From contig UQTM01000007.1 in NCBI GenBank assembly GCA_900544025.1, positions 9,278 to 73,277 on the forward strand: a stretch of 64,000 nt of DNA. The letters are read 5' to 3'. Both the position numbers and the translations under genes were made by a program. The DNA is from an uncultured Odoribacter sp. GTDB lineage: Bacteria > Bacteroidota > Bacteroidia > Bacteroidales > Marinifilaceae. Shown here one piece after another: positions 17,691-26,087 of the stretch. The number at the start of each line of letters is the position of its first letter. The stretch's first letter is position 1. The notes under the pieces were generated by a model that was not told where the DNA came from, made no database searches, and worked only from the letters and a program-made list of their open reading frames with translations.

Positions 17691-20600
17691 ATGACACAAT
17701 TAAATTTCAAGGGGATCGTGCGTAGCACGTCCCCTCAAAACAACTCCGACGGTACTTGTGAGGAAATCATTAACCTGCGTTTACGTGACGGTTCGTGGCG
17801 GGCTGTCGGAAAGAAACAGTCTATTATAGAAGGAGTGGACTATGAAAAGGTTTATGTCCATAAGTATGGAACTTTTGAGAACTTTATCGGGCTAAAGGAC
17901 GGTAAGGTGTTCTGGTTTGCTTCGCGAGAGGGTAACAAGATTGTTACTAAAAATCAGGAAATCTGTAAGGTTTCAGGGAAGGTTGAGTTTAGCCAACTTA
18001 ACAACATCTTATTAATTAAAAGTGATGATTTTATCACAAAGGCAGTGTTCGAAGATGAGGCGTATAATATTGCCATTTTTGAATTGCCGGATATTCCTGC
18101 CTTGGGGATTTTGTTAGTAGATAATATAATATCCGACAAGAACGAATTCATCCCCCTTGACATCCACACCGACAAATACGAAGAAATGCAAGCCGCCCGT
18201 GAAATGATCCGGGGCTTAATCAACAAAGAAAAATCCAAGTATCTCGATTACATGGAAGGGTATGTATTCCTTTGTACTACTTATCAGTTGTTTGACGGTA
18301 CAGAAACCAAACCCTCTACCCCTATATTGGTAAAGGTTGGTGAATATGTTCCGGGATTGATTGGAGCCGAATCAGAGCCTCAATACGACAGTAGTGATTT
18401 AAACATAACTGCTCGCATCCGTGTCCGTAATATGAATTTGTATCAATTGCGGGTAAAGGTGGTAAACGATCTTCCGGAGGAATACCGGGATATGATTACA
18501 AAGGTCAATGTTTACGCAACTCCTGCCCATTCCTTCTATGATATGGATAAAATTTACCCGGAACGTGTAAAAGAAGAAGCCATAGCGAAAGACCATGCAG
18601 TGGTAATGGAAAAAGAACTAAAGCCGGAAGATGTAGAGAAGCTTTTGTTTTTCAGGGTAGGTAGCGTAGATGCAATGGAGAAATCTTCTGAAATGATAAC
18701 GGTAAAGAATGAAGCACTCACAACAAACGAAACGATGCCTGTTGATGCAAGTGGGTGGATCAACACTACCGGGAATATGTTTGTGTATAATAATCGCCTG
18801 CATCTGTATAATACCTTGCAAAAATTGGTGGAGAGCCGAATGTTAGGCTATTCATGGCAGGTAAGGAAAAGTTTCGATCAAGAGGGAGAGCTCCGCGAAA
18901 TGACCGCTTTTGTGTATTTGAAAGTGAATGGGAAAAAGTTGGTGATGAGGTATGATTGTATGTGTACCGCCAAAACCAGTTTCATTGTGGAATTCCCTCA
19001 GGTATTAACTTTTCCGGATTCCCGGGCTTATCAGATCGACTTTTACGACCGTCACCATGATTCTACCCCTGTTACCGTAAAATTAAAACCTTCGGCTACC
19101 TATAATTTTGCTTTTGGTTTTCCGGTAAAGACCGAAGTCCTAATGAATGTCGGAACATCCCAGCCTAAATTTCCTGCTATAATTAATCAAGTCGGAGACA
19201 CAATGAACCTGATCGTCTCCGAAGCCGCCAATCCTTACAACTTCCCCCCTGAGCACTCTTACCTGATGCCGGGAGAGATTATAAACCTTGCTGTGAATAC
19301 CGAACAGATTTCAACCTCCCAGGTGGGACAGTTTCCCTTGTATATATTTACGACGGAGGGAATATATGCCTTACAGGTTGGTGACGGGAAGGTATTATAT
19401 AGTAATGTAATTCCTATTTCAGCAGAGGTGGCAGTGAAAGGTAGTGATGTTCTACCGACTAAATATGGAGTGATATTTGTAACGGATAAAGGTTTGAAAT
19501 TGATTTCCGGACAAGAAGTTATTGATTTTTCGGAGCCTATAGACGGAGCTATTGATATGAATGTGCGTAATAGTCGGAAATATGTTTCTTATAATAATAC
19601 ACCGGGTTTATATAGCATATTGCCTTACCTTAGTGCGGTTCCATTCTCTGAATACAGTCAGAATGCAGTAATGGGATATGATATTACAGAAAATGAAGTA
19701 ATAGTATCGAATCCTGATTATAATTATTCCTATGTATTCAGCCTGAAAACAAATACATGGCATAAGATTACCGAAGTATTTTCGGATTTTAACCGTTATT
19801 TGGGATTACAGAGCTATGAGGCCGGAGCGGTTTCGGCAAAAGCTTCGATATGGATTAATTGTTCTGTAAGCCCTGGACAGACAGTGAAATTTACCAGTGC
19901 TGTCAGTTTGCCGAAACTTAAGTTTGATCCCGGTGTGTTGAAGGTAAGCATTGGAATGCCGGGTGGAAGTTCTGAATTGTTTTCCTTTGAAGTGGATGAA
20001 ACGATGGATTTGATGAATTTACTTATCGAGCGGATTGATGTGCCGGAACGATACTTTAAAATGGTGGTGGATGAGCGTAAGGTTTATACTATAATGCCTT
20101 ATACTGCTTTGATTTTGGAACATTCTATGTTTCCGGATACCCAATATTATCCCTTTGTTGCAGAAGAAAGAGAGCTTCCTGTGGCATCGGAAGGTGTTGG
20201 TGAAACTTTTTCAATCAGCTTGGACGGCCGGGAGTTTTCGCACATAACAGATGGAACGGAAACGATAAGTAGTATCGGGGTCATGATTGGCGATTGGATA
20301 AAGAGCCTGAATTTGGGATATGAGGTACAACTGGAAGATGATTCGGTAAGAATTATTGCACAGCCGGGGAGTGAGGGAAATAATGGGAAACTGTCGTGTA
20401 TTGCGTCTCCTCATGTATCTTTGAATTCTTCGGATTTTAAAGGTGGAGCCGATGTTTCAACTAAACAGAGGGTATGTGATATTCGAAAGGAGCAGGATGA
20501 GCCTATCCTTACCTATTTCCAGACACGCCCCATTTCTTTGGGGTCCTATGGATTTACAAAATTACGCCATACTGCAATAAGGGGAGAATTTAAACCGATA

Positions 20601-20828
20601 CCGGGACAAAGTAATAGCTTTTTTATTACGGCTTCTGATAACCTGATAAAGTGGACAGGTGTTTTGAGACAATGTTTTATGTCTTCGGTTTCTCATGTGG
20701 TTTTACCGCAGAATCCTTATTCTTTCCGTTATTTTGTGATTGCCGGTGGGGGATATGTCAATCCCGGGCATACACTTAGTTTGGTAGAGTTTGAAGGTGA
20801 AAATAAGTTTGATAACAGGTTGAGGTAG
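17691..20828 (+). CDS. Orphan phage-structural-like protein, large
   Basis: 1045 residues from MTQLNFKGIV; an in-frame TTG at 17661 is less likely. There is no signal peptide, TM segment or lipobox, so it is not an exported host protein. The N-terminus (NLRLRDGSWRAVGKK), repeated beta strands and the central block (FPLYIFTTEGIYALQVGDG, VIFVTDKGLKLISG) resemble beta-propeller-like tail or stabilisation proteins from Bacteroidota phages; this is memory-based inference. No other phage gene (terminase, portal, capsid, integrase) is in the window. The gene runs up to the 3' side of tRNA-Arg with a shared terminator between them, a common place for phage remnants. It is intact, without stops. Alternative: a host protein of unknown function. 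Confidence 0.6.
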   Translation: MTQLNFKGIVRSTSPQNNSDGTCEEIINLRLRDGSWRAVGKKQSIIEGVDYEKVYVHKYGTFENFIGLKDGKVFWFASREGNKIVTKNQEICKVSGKVEFSQLNNILLIKSDDFITKAVFEDEAYNIAIFELPDIPALGILLVDNIISDKNEFIPLDIHTDKYEEMQAAREMIRGLINKEKSKYLDYMEGYVFLCTTYQLFDGTETKPSTPILVKVGEYVPGLIGAESEPQYDSSDLNITARIRVRNMNLYQLRVKVVNDLPEEYRDMITKVNVYATPAHSFYDMDKIYPERVKEEAIAKDHAVVMEKELKPEDVEKLLFFRVGSVDAMEKSSEMITVKNEALTTNETMPVDASGWINTTGNMFVYNNRLHLYNTLQKLVESRMLGYSWQVRKSFDQEGELREMTAFVYLKVNGKKLVMRYDCMCTAKTSFIVEFPQVLTFPDSRAYQIDFYDRHHDSTPVTVKLKPSATYNFAFGFPVKTEVLMNVGTSQPKFPAIINQVGDTMNLIVSEAANPYNFPPEHSYLMPGEIINLAVNTEQISTSQVGQFPLYIFTTEGIYALQVGDGKVLYSNVIPISAEVAVKGSDVLPTKYGVIFVTDKGLKLISGQEVIDFSEPIDGAIDMNVRNSRKYVSYNNTPGLYSILPYLSAVPFSEYSQNAVMGYDITENEVIVSNPDYNYSYVFSLKTNTWHKITEVFSDFNRYLGLQSYEAGAVSAKASIWINCSVSPGQTVKFTSAVSLPKLKFDPGVLKVSIGMPGGSSELFSFEVDETMDLMNLLIERIDVPERYFKMVVDERKVYTIMPYTALILEHSMFPDTQYYPFVAEERELPVASEGVGETFSISLDGREFSHITDGTETISSIGVMIGDWIKSLNLGYEVQLEDDSVRIIAQPGSEGNNGKLSCIASPHVSLNSSDFKGGADVSTKQRVCDIRKEQDEPILTYFQTRPISLGSYGFTKLRHTAIRGEFKPIPGQSNSFFITASDNLIKWTGVLRQCFMSSVSHVVLPQNPYSFRYFVIAGGGYVNPGHTLSLVEFEGENKFDNRLR

Positions 20829-20901
20829 TGTGGATATTGTTTTGTTTCTGGAGACTAAAAACAGGTTATAAATCAATCGCCGTTTCTATTTGAGTTTCTA
20901 T

Positions 20902-20940
20902 AAAAATAAAAACCGTTGAAGGTCAACGGTTTTTATTATT
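20902..20940. terminator. Bidirectional terminator between the phage-like gene and tRNA-Arg
   Basis: A perfect 15-bp stem (20905-20919 with 20923-20937), a 3-nt loop, and A-rich and T-rich flanks. It serves the plus-strand gene and the minus-strand tRNA. Confidence 0.85.
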
Positions 20941-20947
20941 TTCTGTG

Positions 20948-21021
20948 TGATTCAGGCGGGATTCGAACCCACGACCTACGGCTTAGAAGGCCGTTGCTCT
21001 ATCCAGCTGAGCTACTGAACC
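20948..21021 (-). tRNA. tRNA-Arg (anticodon TCT)
   Basis: A 74-nt cloverleaf on the minus strand. The 7-bp acceptor stem contains one G-U pair, the T arm carries GGTTCGAATCC, and the anticodon loop CTTCTAA reads AGA codons. CCA is not encoded. Confidence 0.95.
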
Positions 21022-21042
21022 GAGGTTTGCTGTTTTGCGGTG

Positions 21043-21073
21043 CAAATATACGGCATAATATTTGTTCGACAAA
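21043..21073 (-). promoter_or_regulatory. Promoter for tRNA-Arg
   Basis: On the minus strand TTTG (21073-21070), 19 nt, then TATATTTG (21050-21043): a perfect Bacteroidota consensus, 21 nt before the mature 5' end. Confidence 0.8.
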
Positions 21074-21267
21074 TTTTTGTAAGATTTTTTTCTTAGATTT
21101 TTAACAAAGGAGAGGAATATGTAATTAATACATTGGTGTCTTGATTGTTATAAGTGAAAATTGAAGATCGGAATGTATGTTTGTAAAAGAAAAGCAATAT
21201 TTTTAATAAAAACATGATTTTTAGAAATAAAGTTGTATTTTAGCTTGATAATATAAGCAAATGAGAG

Positions 21268-22146
21268 ATGGGATATGAAGATGTGTTTTGTTGCAGGGAA
21301 CCAATGTCCTGTCTGAATTATAGGGCTGAATGTCGTGTTTATTTTAAGCAGGAGGTGTTGGGGGCAGGGGAGCGCTTCGAATATCAGGGTACGAGCGATA
21401 TTTGTATGTTGTTTGTGCTTTCGGGAAGGCTTTCTGTTTTGGAACAAGAGAAAAGACAGGTGTATATTGAAGCAGGAGAAATGGTCGTTCTGTCATCTCT
21501 GGCGAAACAAGAGGTTGTGTGTGAACTGAATGCAGAATTCATTTGGTTTATGACCGATTATTTTAAAGATTTTAGTGCGAAGTTGATCCGTGATCTTGAA
21601 GAGGATTGTAGTAAAATCAATTATCGTTTCAGTAAATGGCCTATTCGAAAATCTTTAAATTCTTTTCTGGAACTATTGAGGTGTTATCTGAAAAATGGAT
21701 TGGTTTGTGGGTATTTGTTGGAGGAAAAGCGTGAAGAGTTGTTTATCTTGTTGGATGCTTATTATACGCGGAGTGAATTGGCCTCGTTTTTATATCCGTA
21801 TGTTGTGATTAAAGATTCGGATTTTAAGAAAATGGTTTTATTGAATTCACTTAAGGCAAAGGGAGTTCCTGAACTTATCGACTTATGTGGATATACGGCA
21901 GGTGGGTTTAAGAAGATGTTTAAGGAAGTTTTTGGCGGATCGATCTATCAGTGGATGTTGCAACAAAAGGCAGAAAAACTTTGTTACAGATTGACAGAAG
22001 ACGATGTGAATCTAAAGGCTTTGATCGATGAGTTCGGATTTTCATCTCCTGCTCATTTTACGAAGTTTTGCAAAAAATGGCTTGGAAAAACTCCTACACA
22101 ATATATGGAGGAGGTAAAGAGCAAGCGTGGACAAATCAATATATGA
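21268..22146 (+). CDS. AraC-family transcriptional regulator, copy A
   Basis: 292 residues. The N-terminal part is cupin-like (VLSGRLSVLEQ, EAGEMVVLSS). The C-terminal 100 residues carry two helix-turn-helix motifs typical of AraC: a first helix pair around IDLCGYTAGGFKKMFKEVFG and the second around FGFSSPAHFTKFCKKWLGKTPTQY, with the conserved F-x-K-x-x-G-x-(T/S)-P end. It probably controls nearby or distant genes in response to a small ligand. Its stop overlaps the start of copy B (ATGA at 22143), so the two are translationally coupled. The two proteins are clear paralogues. Confidence 0.88.
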   Translation: MGYEDVFCCREPMSCLNYRAECRVYFKQEVLGAGERFEYQGTSDICMLFVLSGRLSVLEQEKRQVYIEAGEMVVLSSLAKQEVVCELNAEFIWFMTDYFKDFSAKLIRDLEEDCSKINYRFSKWPIRKSLNSFLELLRCYLKNGLVCGYLLEEKREELFILLDAYYTRSELASFLYPYVVIKDSDFKKMVLLNSLKAKGVPELIDLCGYTAGGFKKMFKEVFGGSIYQWMLQQKAEKLCYRLTEDDVNLKALIDEFGFSSPAHFTKFCKKWLGKTPTQYMEEVKSKRGQINI

Positions 22147-23003
22147 ATTCAGGTTGCGGTATGAGCTCAGGAGATATAGATAAATCGGATTTAAAGAAAA
22201 GGTTTTGTTATATAGAACTGGAGGTAGGGAGTGAGCTCGAGAGAAAAGATTTTAAAGAAAACCATTATATTCTGTTTTTCCTTTCGGGAAAGGTAGAAGT
22301 GATTTATTTTGGATCGCGTCCACAGCTTATTGAAGGGGGGAATATGGTGTTTTTGGGGCGTTTGGTAGATTGTGTGATTAAGGCATTGGAGCCTGTGCGT
22401 ATGATCGTTTTGACGTTTGATGATTTGGCCAATGCTTGCGATAAGATTACTCTTCAAAATTTGGTTCCTATTTCTTCTTTGTTAAAATATGAGTTTGATA
22501 AATTGGAAATTCGTCCTCCTTTGGATAAATTTTTAGATTTAACAATGATCTATTTGCAAGATAAAATTTCTGGAGTATATTTGTGGGTAGAGAAGCAAAA
22601 GGAGTTGTTTATCTTGTTGCGTACTTATTATACTTCAGAAGAACTTGCAATGTTTTTTTATCCGTTAGTCGGTAAGAATATCGATTTTAAGAAGATGGTA
22701 TTCGATAGTTATACGAATGTAGGAAGTATAAAAGAATTTGCGGATAAGAGTGGATATAGTCCAGTAGTTTTTCAGCGTCGTTTCAAGGAAGTATTTGGAG
22801 AAACGGTGTATCAATGGATGCAAAGACAAAAAGCCGAGCATATCAAGCACCGTTTAATGACGGAGGAGGTGAATCTGAAGGAGCTGGCAGAGGAGTTCGA
22901 TTTTGCTTCAGCAGCTCACTTAAATAAGTTTTGTAAAATATGGTTTGGCATGTCTCCTTCGGAATTGAGGGAAACTTTATTGCTGAAAAGAAATTTGAAA
23001 TAA
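22143..23003 (+). CDS. AraC-family transcriptional regulator, copy B
   Basis: 286 residues from the ATG at 22143, which overlaps the TGA of copy A as ATGA. An in-frame upstream ATG (22068) would overlap copy A by 79 nt, and a later ATG (22161) is also possible. It has the same architecture as copy A: a cupin-like N-terminus (FFLSGKVEVIYF, EGGNMVFLGR) and a C-terminal AraC DNA-binding domain (KSGYSPVVFQRRFKEVFGETVYQWM; FDFASAAHLNKFCKIWFGMSPSEL). The WM-x-x-QKAE segment is shared with copy A. Two tandem AraC proteins may bind as a heteromer or regulate each other; their targets are not visible. Confidence 0.85.
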   Translation: MNSGCGMSSGDIDKSDLKKRFCYIELEVGSELERKDFKENHYILFFLSGKVEVIYFGSRPQLIEGGNMVFLGRLVDCVIKALEPVRMIVLTFDDLANACDKITLQNLVPISSLLKYEFDKLEIRPPLDKFLDLTMIYLQDKISGVYLWVEKQKELFILLRTYYTSEELAMFFYPLVGKNIDFKKMVFDSYTNVGSIKEFADKSGYSPVVFQRRFKEVFGETVYQWMQRQKAEHIKHRLMTEEVNLKELAEEFDFASAAHLNKFCKIWFGMSPSELRETLLLKRNLK

Positions 23004-23039
23004 GAATTAAATATATAAGAAATTGTGTTTTTTATATAA

Positions 23040-23069
23040 TTTGGGATTAAATCAGAATTAATATATTTG
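23040..23069 (+). promoter_or_regulatory. Promoter for the candidate RNA
   Basis: TTTG (23040-23043), 18 nt, then TATATTTG (23062-23069). Nothing coding starts immediately after it; a transcript would begin near 23076. Confidence 0.6.
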
Positions 23070-23075
23070 CAATAT

Positions 23076-23228
23076 CAGAAATGATAAAAAAGAAGGATGA
23101 TTACCGTTTAGACAATCTTCTCTCAGATATCCGTCCGGATAGTCGTAATAGGAATATACCAATACATACATACACACAACATACACAACACTCCAGTCGA
23201 ACGGTAGTCTCCTTCTTTTTTTCTTCTT
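23076..23228 (+). ncRNA. Candidate structured non-coding RNA of about 150 nt
   Basis: The 389-nt stretch 23004-23392 has no gene I can support. The predicted transcript from the promoter at 23040-23069 is closed by a long imperfect helix: 23086-23113 (six A, GAAGGA, ACCGTTT, GAC) pairs with 23196-23222 (GTCGAACGGT, TCCTTC, a run of T). Between the arms are a small hairpin (TATCC / GGATA near 23129-23142) and a CA-rich single-stranded part (23160-23190). The T-rich 3' arm could act as its own terminator. The end is approximate. Alternative: a degenerate MITE-like element whose terminal inverted repeats form these arms. Confidence 0.4.
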
Positions 23229-23392
23229 ATAAAATCATGCTAAATGTAAGGACAATTTATTGAATAATGAAATAAAATAAATAATATTTTGTTAATCTGT
23301 TTTTATATTGTTTTATGAATGTTTTTGGTCTGTGAGTCGGGTGTATGATGTTGATAATTAGTAGTTATTGGATGATGTAATGAGAGAAGTTT

Positions 23393-23965
23393 ATGAAGCA
23401 TAACTGGAAGCCCGGAACGATGATTTATCCCTTGCCTGCCGTATTGATCAGTTGCGGTGGCATGCCGGAAGAATATAATATTTTTACGGTGGCCTGGACG
23501 GGCACAATATGTACAAATCCTCCGATGTGCTATATCTCAATTCGTCCTGAACGATATTCTTACGGTATTATTAAGAAGAATATGGAGTTTGTGATCAATC
23601 TTACGACAAAGGATATGGCGTTTGCTACCGATTGGTGCGGAGTGAGGTCGGGGAAGGATTATAATAAGTTCGAAAAAATGAAGCTTACGCCGGGAATGTC
23701 TGCTGTTGTGCATGCTCCAATTATAGAAGAGTCGCCGATATGTATCGAATGCCGGGTAAAGGAGATTATTCCTTTGGGATCGCATGATATGTTTATAGCC
23801 GAGGTTGTAAATGTGCAGGCTGACGATAAGTATCTGAATCCGGAAACGGGAAAACTGGAATTAGACAAAGCGAATTTGTTGGTATATGCTCATGGGGAAT
23901 ATTTTGATATAGGCCAGTTTATCGGGCATTTTGGCTGGTCGGTAAGAAAAAAGAAAAAATCCTGA
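23393..23965 (+). CDS. Flavin reductase-like (flavoredoxin-type) FMN-binding protein
   Basis: 190 residues. The split-barrel flavin reductase fold is indicated by PLPAVLISCGGM near the start, NIFTVAWTGTICTNPP, ISIRPERYSYGII and FVINLTTKDM. The flavoredoxin-like order of these motifs is clear. Such proteins bind FMN and take part in low-potential electron transfer or flavin reduction; the partner is unknown. The gene stands alone between the candidate RNA and tRNA-Gln and ends in a strong terminator shared with the tRNA. The C-terminus is a short lysine-rich tail (VRKKKKS). Confidence 0.87.
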   Translation: MKHNWKPGTMIYPLPAVLISCGGMPEEYNIFTVAWTGTICTNPPMCYISIRPERYSYGIIKKNMEFVINLTTKDMAFATDWCGVRSGKDYNKFEKMKLTPGMSAVVHAPIIEESPICIECRVKEIIPLGSHDMFIAEVVNVQADDKYLNPETGKLELDKANLLVYAHGEYFDIGQFIGHFGWSVRKKKKS

Positions 23966-23987
23966 AGTATTCTTCAGGATTTTTTTG
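23954..23987. terminator. Bidirectional terminator between flavin reductase and tRNA-Gln
   Basis: Stem CCTGAAG (23961-23967) with CTTCAGG (23972-23978), extended by A/T pairs on both sides, with a 4-nt loop. It serves both strands. Confidence 0.85.
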
Positions 23988-24058
23988 TTGTTCAACAAGG
24001 ATTCGAACCTTGACTAACAGGACCAGAATCTGTTGTGCTGCCATTACACCATTGAACA
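23988..24058 (-). tRNA. tRNA-Gln (anticodon CTG)
   Basis: A 71-nt cloverleaf on the minus strand. The acceptor stem TGTTCAA/TTGAACA is perfect and starts with U1-A72 as expected for tRNA-Gln. The T arm has GGTTCGAATCC and the anticodon loop TTCTGGT reads CAG. The anticodon stem has a mismatch next to the loop. CCA is not encoded. Confidence 0.92.
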
Positions 24059-24083
24059 GTGTACGTCGTTTTTTTTGACGGCA

Positions 24084-24114
24084 CAAAAATAATGTTTTTT
24101 TTAATTTCAGCAAT
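24084..24114 (-). promoter_or_regulatory. Promoter for tRNA-Gln
   Basis: On the minus strand TATTTTTG (24091-24084), with ATTG (24114-24111) 19 nt upstream. Confidence 0.65.
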
Positions 24115-24185
24115 ATATGGAATGAAAAATATATAAGTTTTTTAAAAATGAAGGAATATAGAAGATAAAGGGAATTAGAGAGAGG

Positions 24186-24221
24186 GAAAAAGAAACAGCC
24201 TGGAAGATCTTTCCAGGCTGT
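24186..24221 (-). terminator. Terminator of the POT transporter gene
   Basis: A perfect 11-bp stem (24195-24205 with 24211-24221), a 5-nt loop, and a T-rich run on the minus strand. Confidence 0.85.
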
Positions 24222-24241
24222 GAAGTTAGATATAAACAAAA

Positions 24242-25993
24242 TTAAGCTTGTTTTTGTTTTTCTTTATGAGCTGCTTCTGCTGCTCTTAATTGCTCTTCAG
24301 ATTCTTTCGTAACTCTTTCGAGACGTCCCATGATGGAGAATATAAAGATTGCAGAGATTGCACAGCAAAAGATCAATATTCCCCAAGTGGTAACAAGGCT
24401 ATATTTTTTCCAGAATATTCCGATGATACCCACTAAATAATTTCCAATGGCAGTAGCGGCGAACCAGCCTCCCTGCATCAGTCCTTTATATTTTGGGGGA
24501 GCTACCTTAGATACGAAGGAGATACCCATGGGGCTAAGGAAAAGTTCAGCACAGGTTAATACCAGATAGGTATTGATCAACCAATAAGGAGACACCATTT
24601 GATCGGTAGCCAGCGGAGTGGTTTCCACCACAGAAGGAGCAGGCAGACCAAATGAAGCTGCAAAGAGGATCAGGAATCCAAGAGCGGCAATAATCATCCC
24701 GATACCGATCTTACGGGGAGCGGACGGTTCTTTGTGTTTGCTGTTCAGCCAGCTAAAGAAGCCAACAAATACAGGTGTAAGCAGGATGATAAACCAGGGA
24801 TTGAATTGTTGGAACATTTGCGGAGTGTAGGTTGTTTCCTGGCCTGCAAATTTATTCTGATAAACGAACCAAAGCAGGATGGCAAAGGCAGCTGCCATTA
24901 CCCCTCCTAAAGGTTTTGTTTTTTTAGTACCTGTAATTAATAGGAAAATTCCATAGAATACAAATATGAAAGGAACGGTTCCTGCTAAAGAGAAAAGTAA
25001 GCCGGAAATTCCGGAGGTATGAGCTGTTGTGTAATCACGGGCAAAGAAAGTCATCGTAAGTCCGTTCTGGTGGAACGACATCCAGAAGAAAATCACCACG
25101 GCGAATACCAGGCCTAAAGCAATCAGACGTTCTTTGGTCTGTTTGGGAGTCAGTTCGATAATAATTGCATCCTTATCGCCTTTGCCTGCTGCTTTTTCTT
25201 TTTCTGTCGCATCGGCAGATTTATAGAATTTGCGGAATCCTGCGAAAATTGCCAATGAAACTACTAAGCTGATACAGGCAACACCGAAACCATATTGATA
25301 AGATTGGCAAAGGGTGTCGATATAGGTATGGGCAAATTGGGTAAGGCTTTCCATTCCGGAAATGGTTGCACCTTGTTCGGTAGCGAGAGAGGCAAGCTGG
25401 GTATAACCTGCCGAGCCTTCCGGAAGAGTACCATTGATTAATTGATTGGCCAGAGCCGGGATTTGGCTGTTATAGAACATGCCTGCCCCTTTCAGAATAT
25501 AGTTGGAAATAGCTTCTGCCATGCTGGGGGCGAAGAATGCTCCGATATTGATACACATGTAGAAGATACTGAAAGCAAGGTCACGGTTAGGACTGTATTT
25601 AGGGCTATCGTAAAGATTACCTACAAGTACCTGTAAATTCCCCTTGAACAATCCTGTTCCGAGAGCTATCAGCCCTAAAGCGAAGAACATGGAAATGAGT
25701 CCATTACCGAAAGGGAATGCAAGCAGAGCGTACCCTAAGAACATGATCACTGTACCGATTGTAATGGTTTTTCCATAACCGAGATATTTGTCGGCTAAGA
25801 AACCTCCCAATACAGGTAGAAAATAAACGGCAGCAAGGAAGCCACCAAAAACTTGTCCGGTCAAAGCTGAATCCCAGCCGTAACGGGCCTGCAAATAAAG
25901 GGTGAATATTGCCAGCATCGTGTAGTAACCGAAGCGTTCTCCGGTGTTCGTCGCTGCCAGCACAAACAGCCCTTTAGGATGTCCATTTAACAT
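24242..25993 (-). CDS. POT-family proton-dependent oligopeptide transporter
   Basis: 583 residues with about 14 hydrophobic segments. The N-terminal motif NTGERFGYYTMLAIF matches the POT/PTR signature (canonical ExxERFxYY, with the first acidic residue replaced). GGFLADKYLG and the later FKGNLQVLVG also fit. A long loop in the middle carries a Lys/Glu-rich stretch. POT proteins import di- and tripeptides with protons through the inner membrane, in line with the peptidases PepD and DPP IV encoded at 40228-43911. The gene is alone, with a TACATTTG -7 box at 26042-26035 and its own terminator. Confidence 0.92.
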   Translation of the reverse strand: MLNGHPKGLFVLAATNTGERFGYYTMLAIFTLYLQARYGWDSALTGQVFGGFLAAVYFLPVLGGFLADKYLGYGKTITIGTVIMFLGYALLAFPFGNGLISMFFALGLIALGTGLFKGNLQVLVGNLYDSPKYSPNRDLAFSIFYMCINIGAFFAPSMAEAISNYILKGAGMFYNSQIPALANQLINGTLPEGSAGYTQLASLATEQGATISGMESLTQFAHTYIDTLCQSYQYGFGVACISLVVSLAIFAGFRKFYKSADATEKEKAAGKGDKDAIIIELTPKQTKERLIALGLVFAVVIFFWMSFHQNGLTMTFFARDYTTAHTSGISGLLFSLAGTVPFIFVFYGIFLLITGTKKTKPLGGVMAAAFAILLWFVYQNKFAGQETTYTPQMFQQFNPWFIILLTPVFVGFFSWLNSKHKEPSAPRKIGIGMIIAALGFLILFAASFGLPAPSVVETTPLATDQMVSPYWLINTYLVLTCAELFLSPMGISFVSKVAPPKYKGLMQGGWFAATAIGNYLVGIIGIFWKKYSLVTTWGILIFCCAISAIFIFSIMGRLERVTKESEEQLRAAEAAHKEKQKQA

Positions 25994-26034
25994 AGTAGCA
26001 TTTATTTTAAATGATTATTAATTCTGAATGGGAA

Positions 26035-26042
26035 CAAATGTA
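26035..26042 (-). promoter_or_regulatory. -7 element upstream of the POT gene
   Basis: TACATTTG on the minus strand, 42 nt before the start codon. No clear -33 at the usual distance. Confidence 0.45.
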
Positions 26043-26087
26043 AGAAATTTTCTTTATTTTTCGTCTTTAAATCGATTGTGTTGAAGA

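Noticed and set aside
23081..23263. 60-codon ORF in the candidate RNA region
   Set aside because: Starts about 5 nt after the predicted transcription start without a ribosome-binding site; spans the inverted repeat arms; codon use is unlike neighbours.
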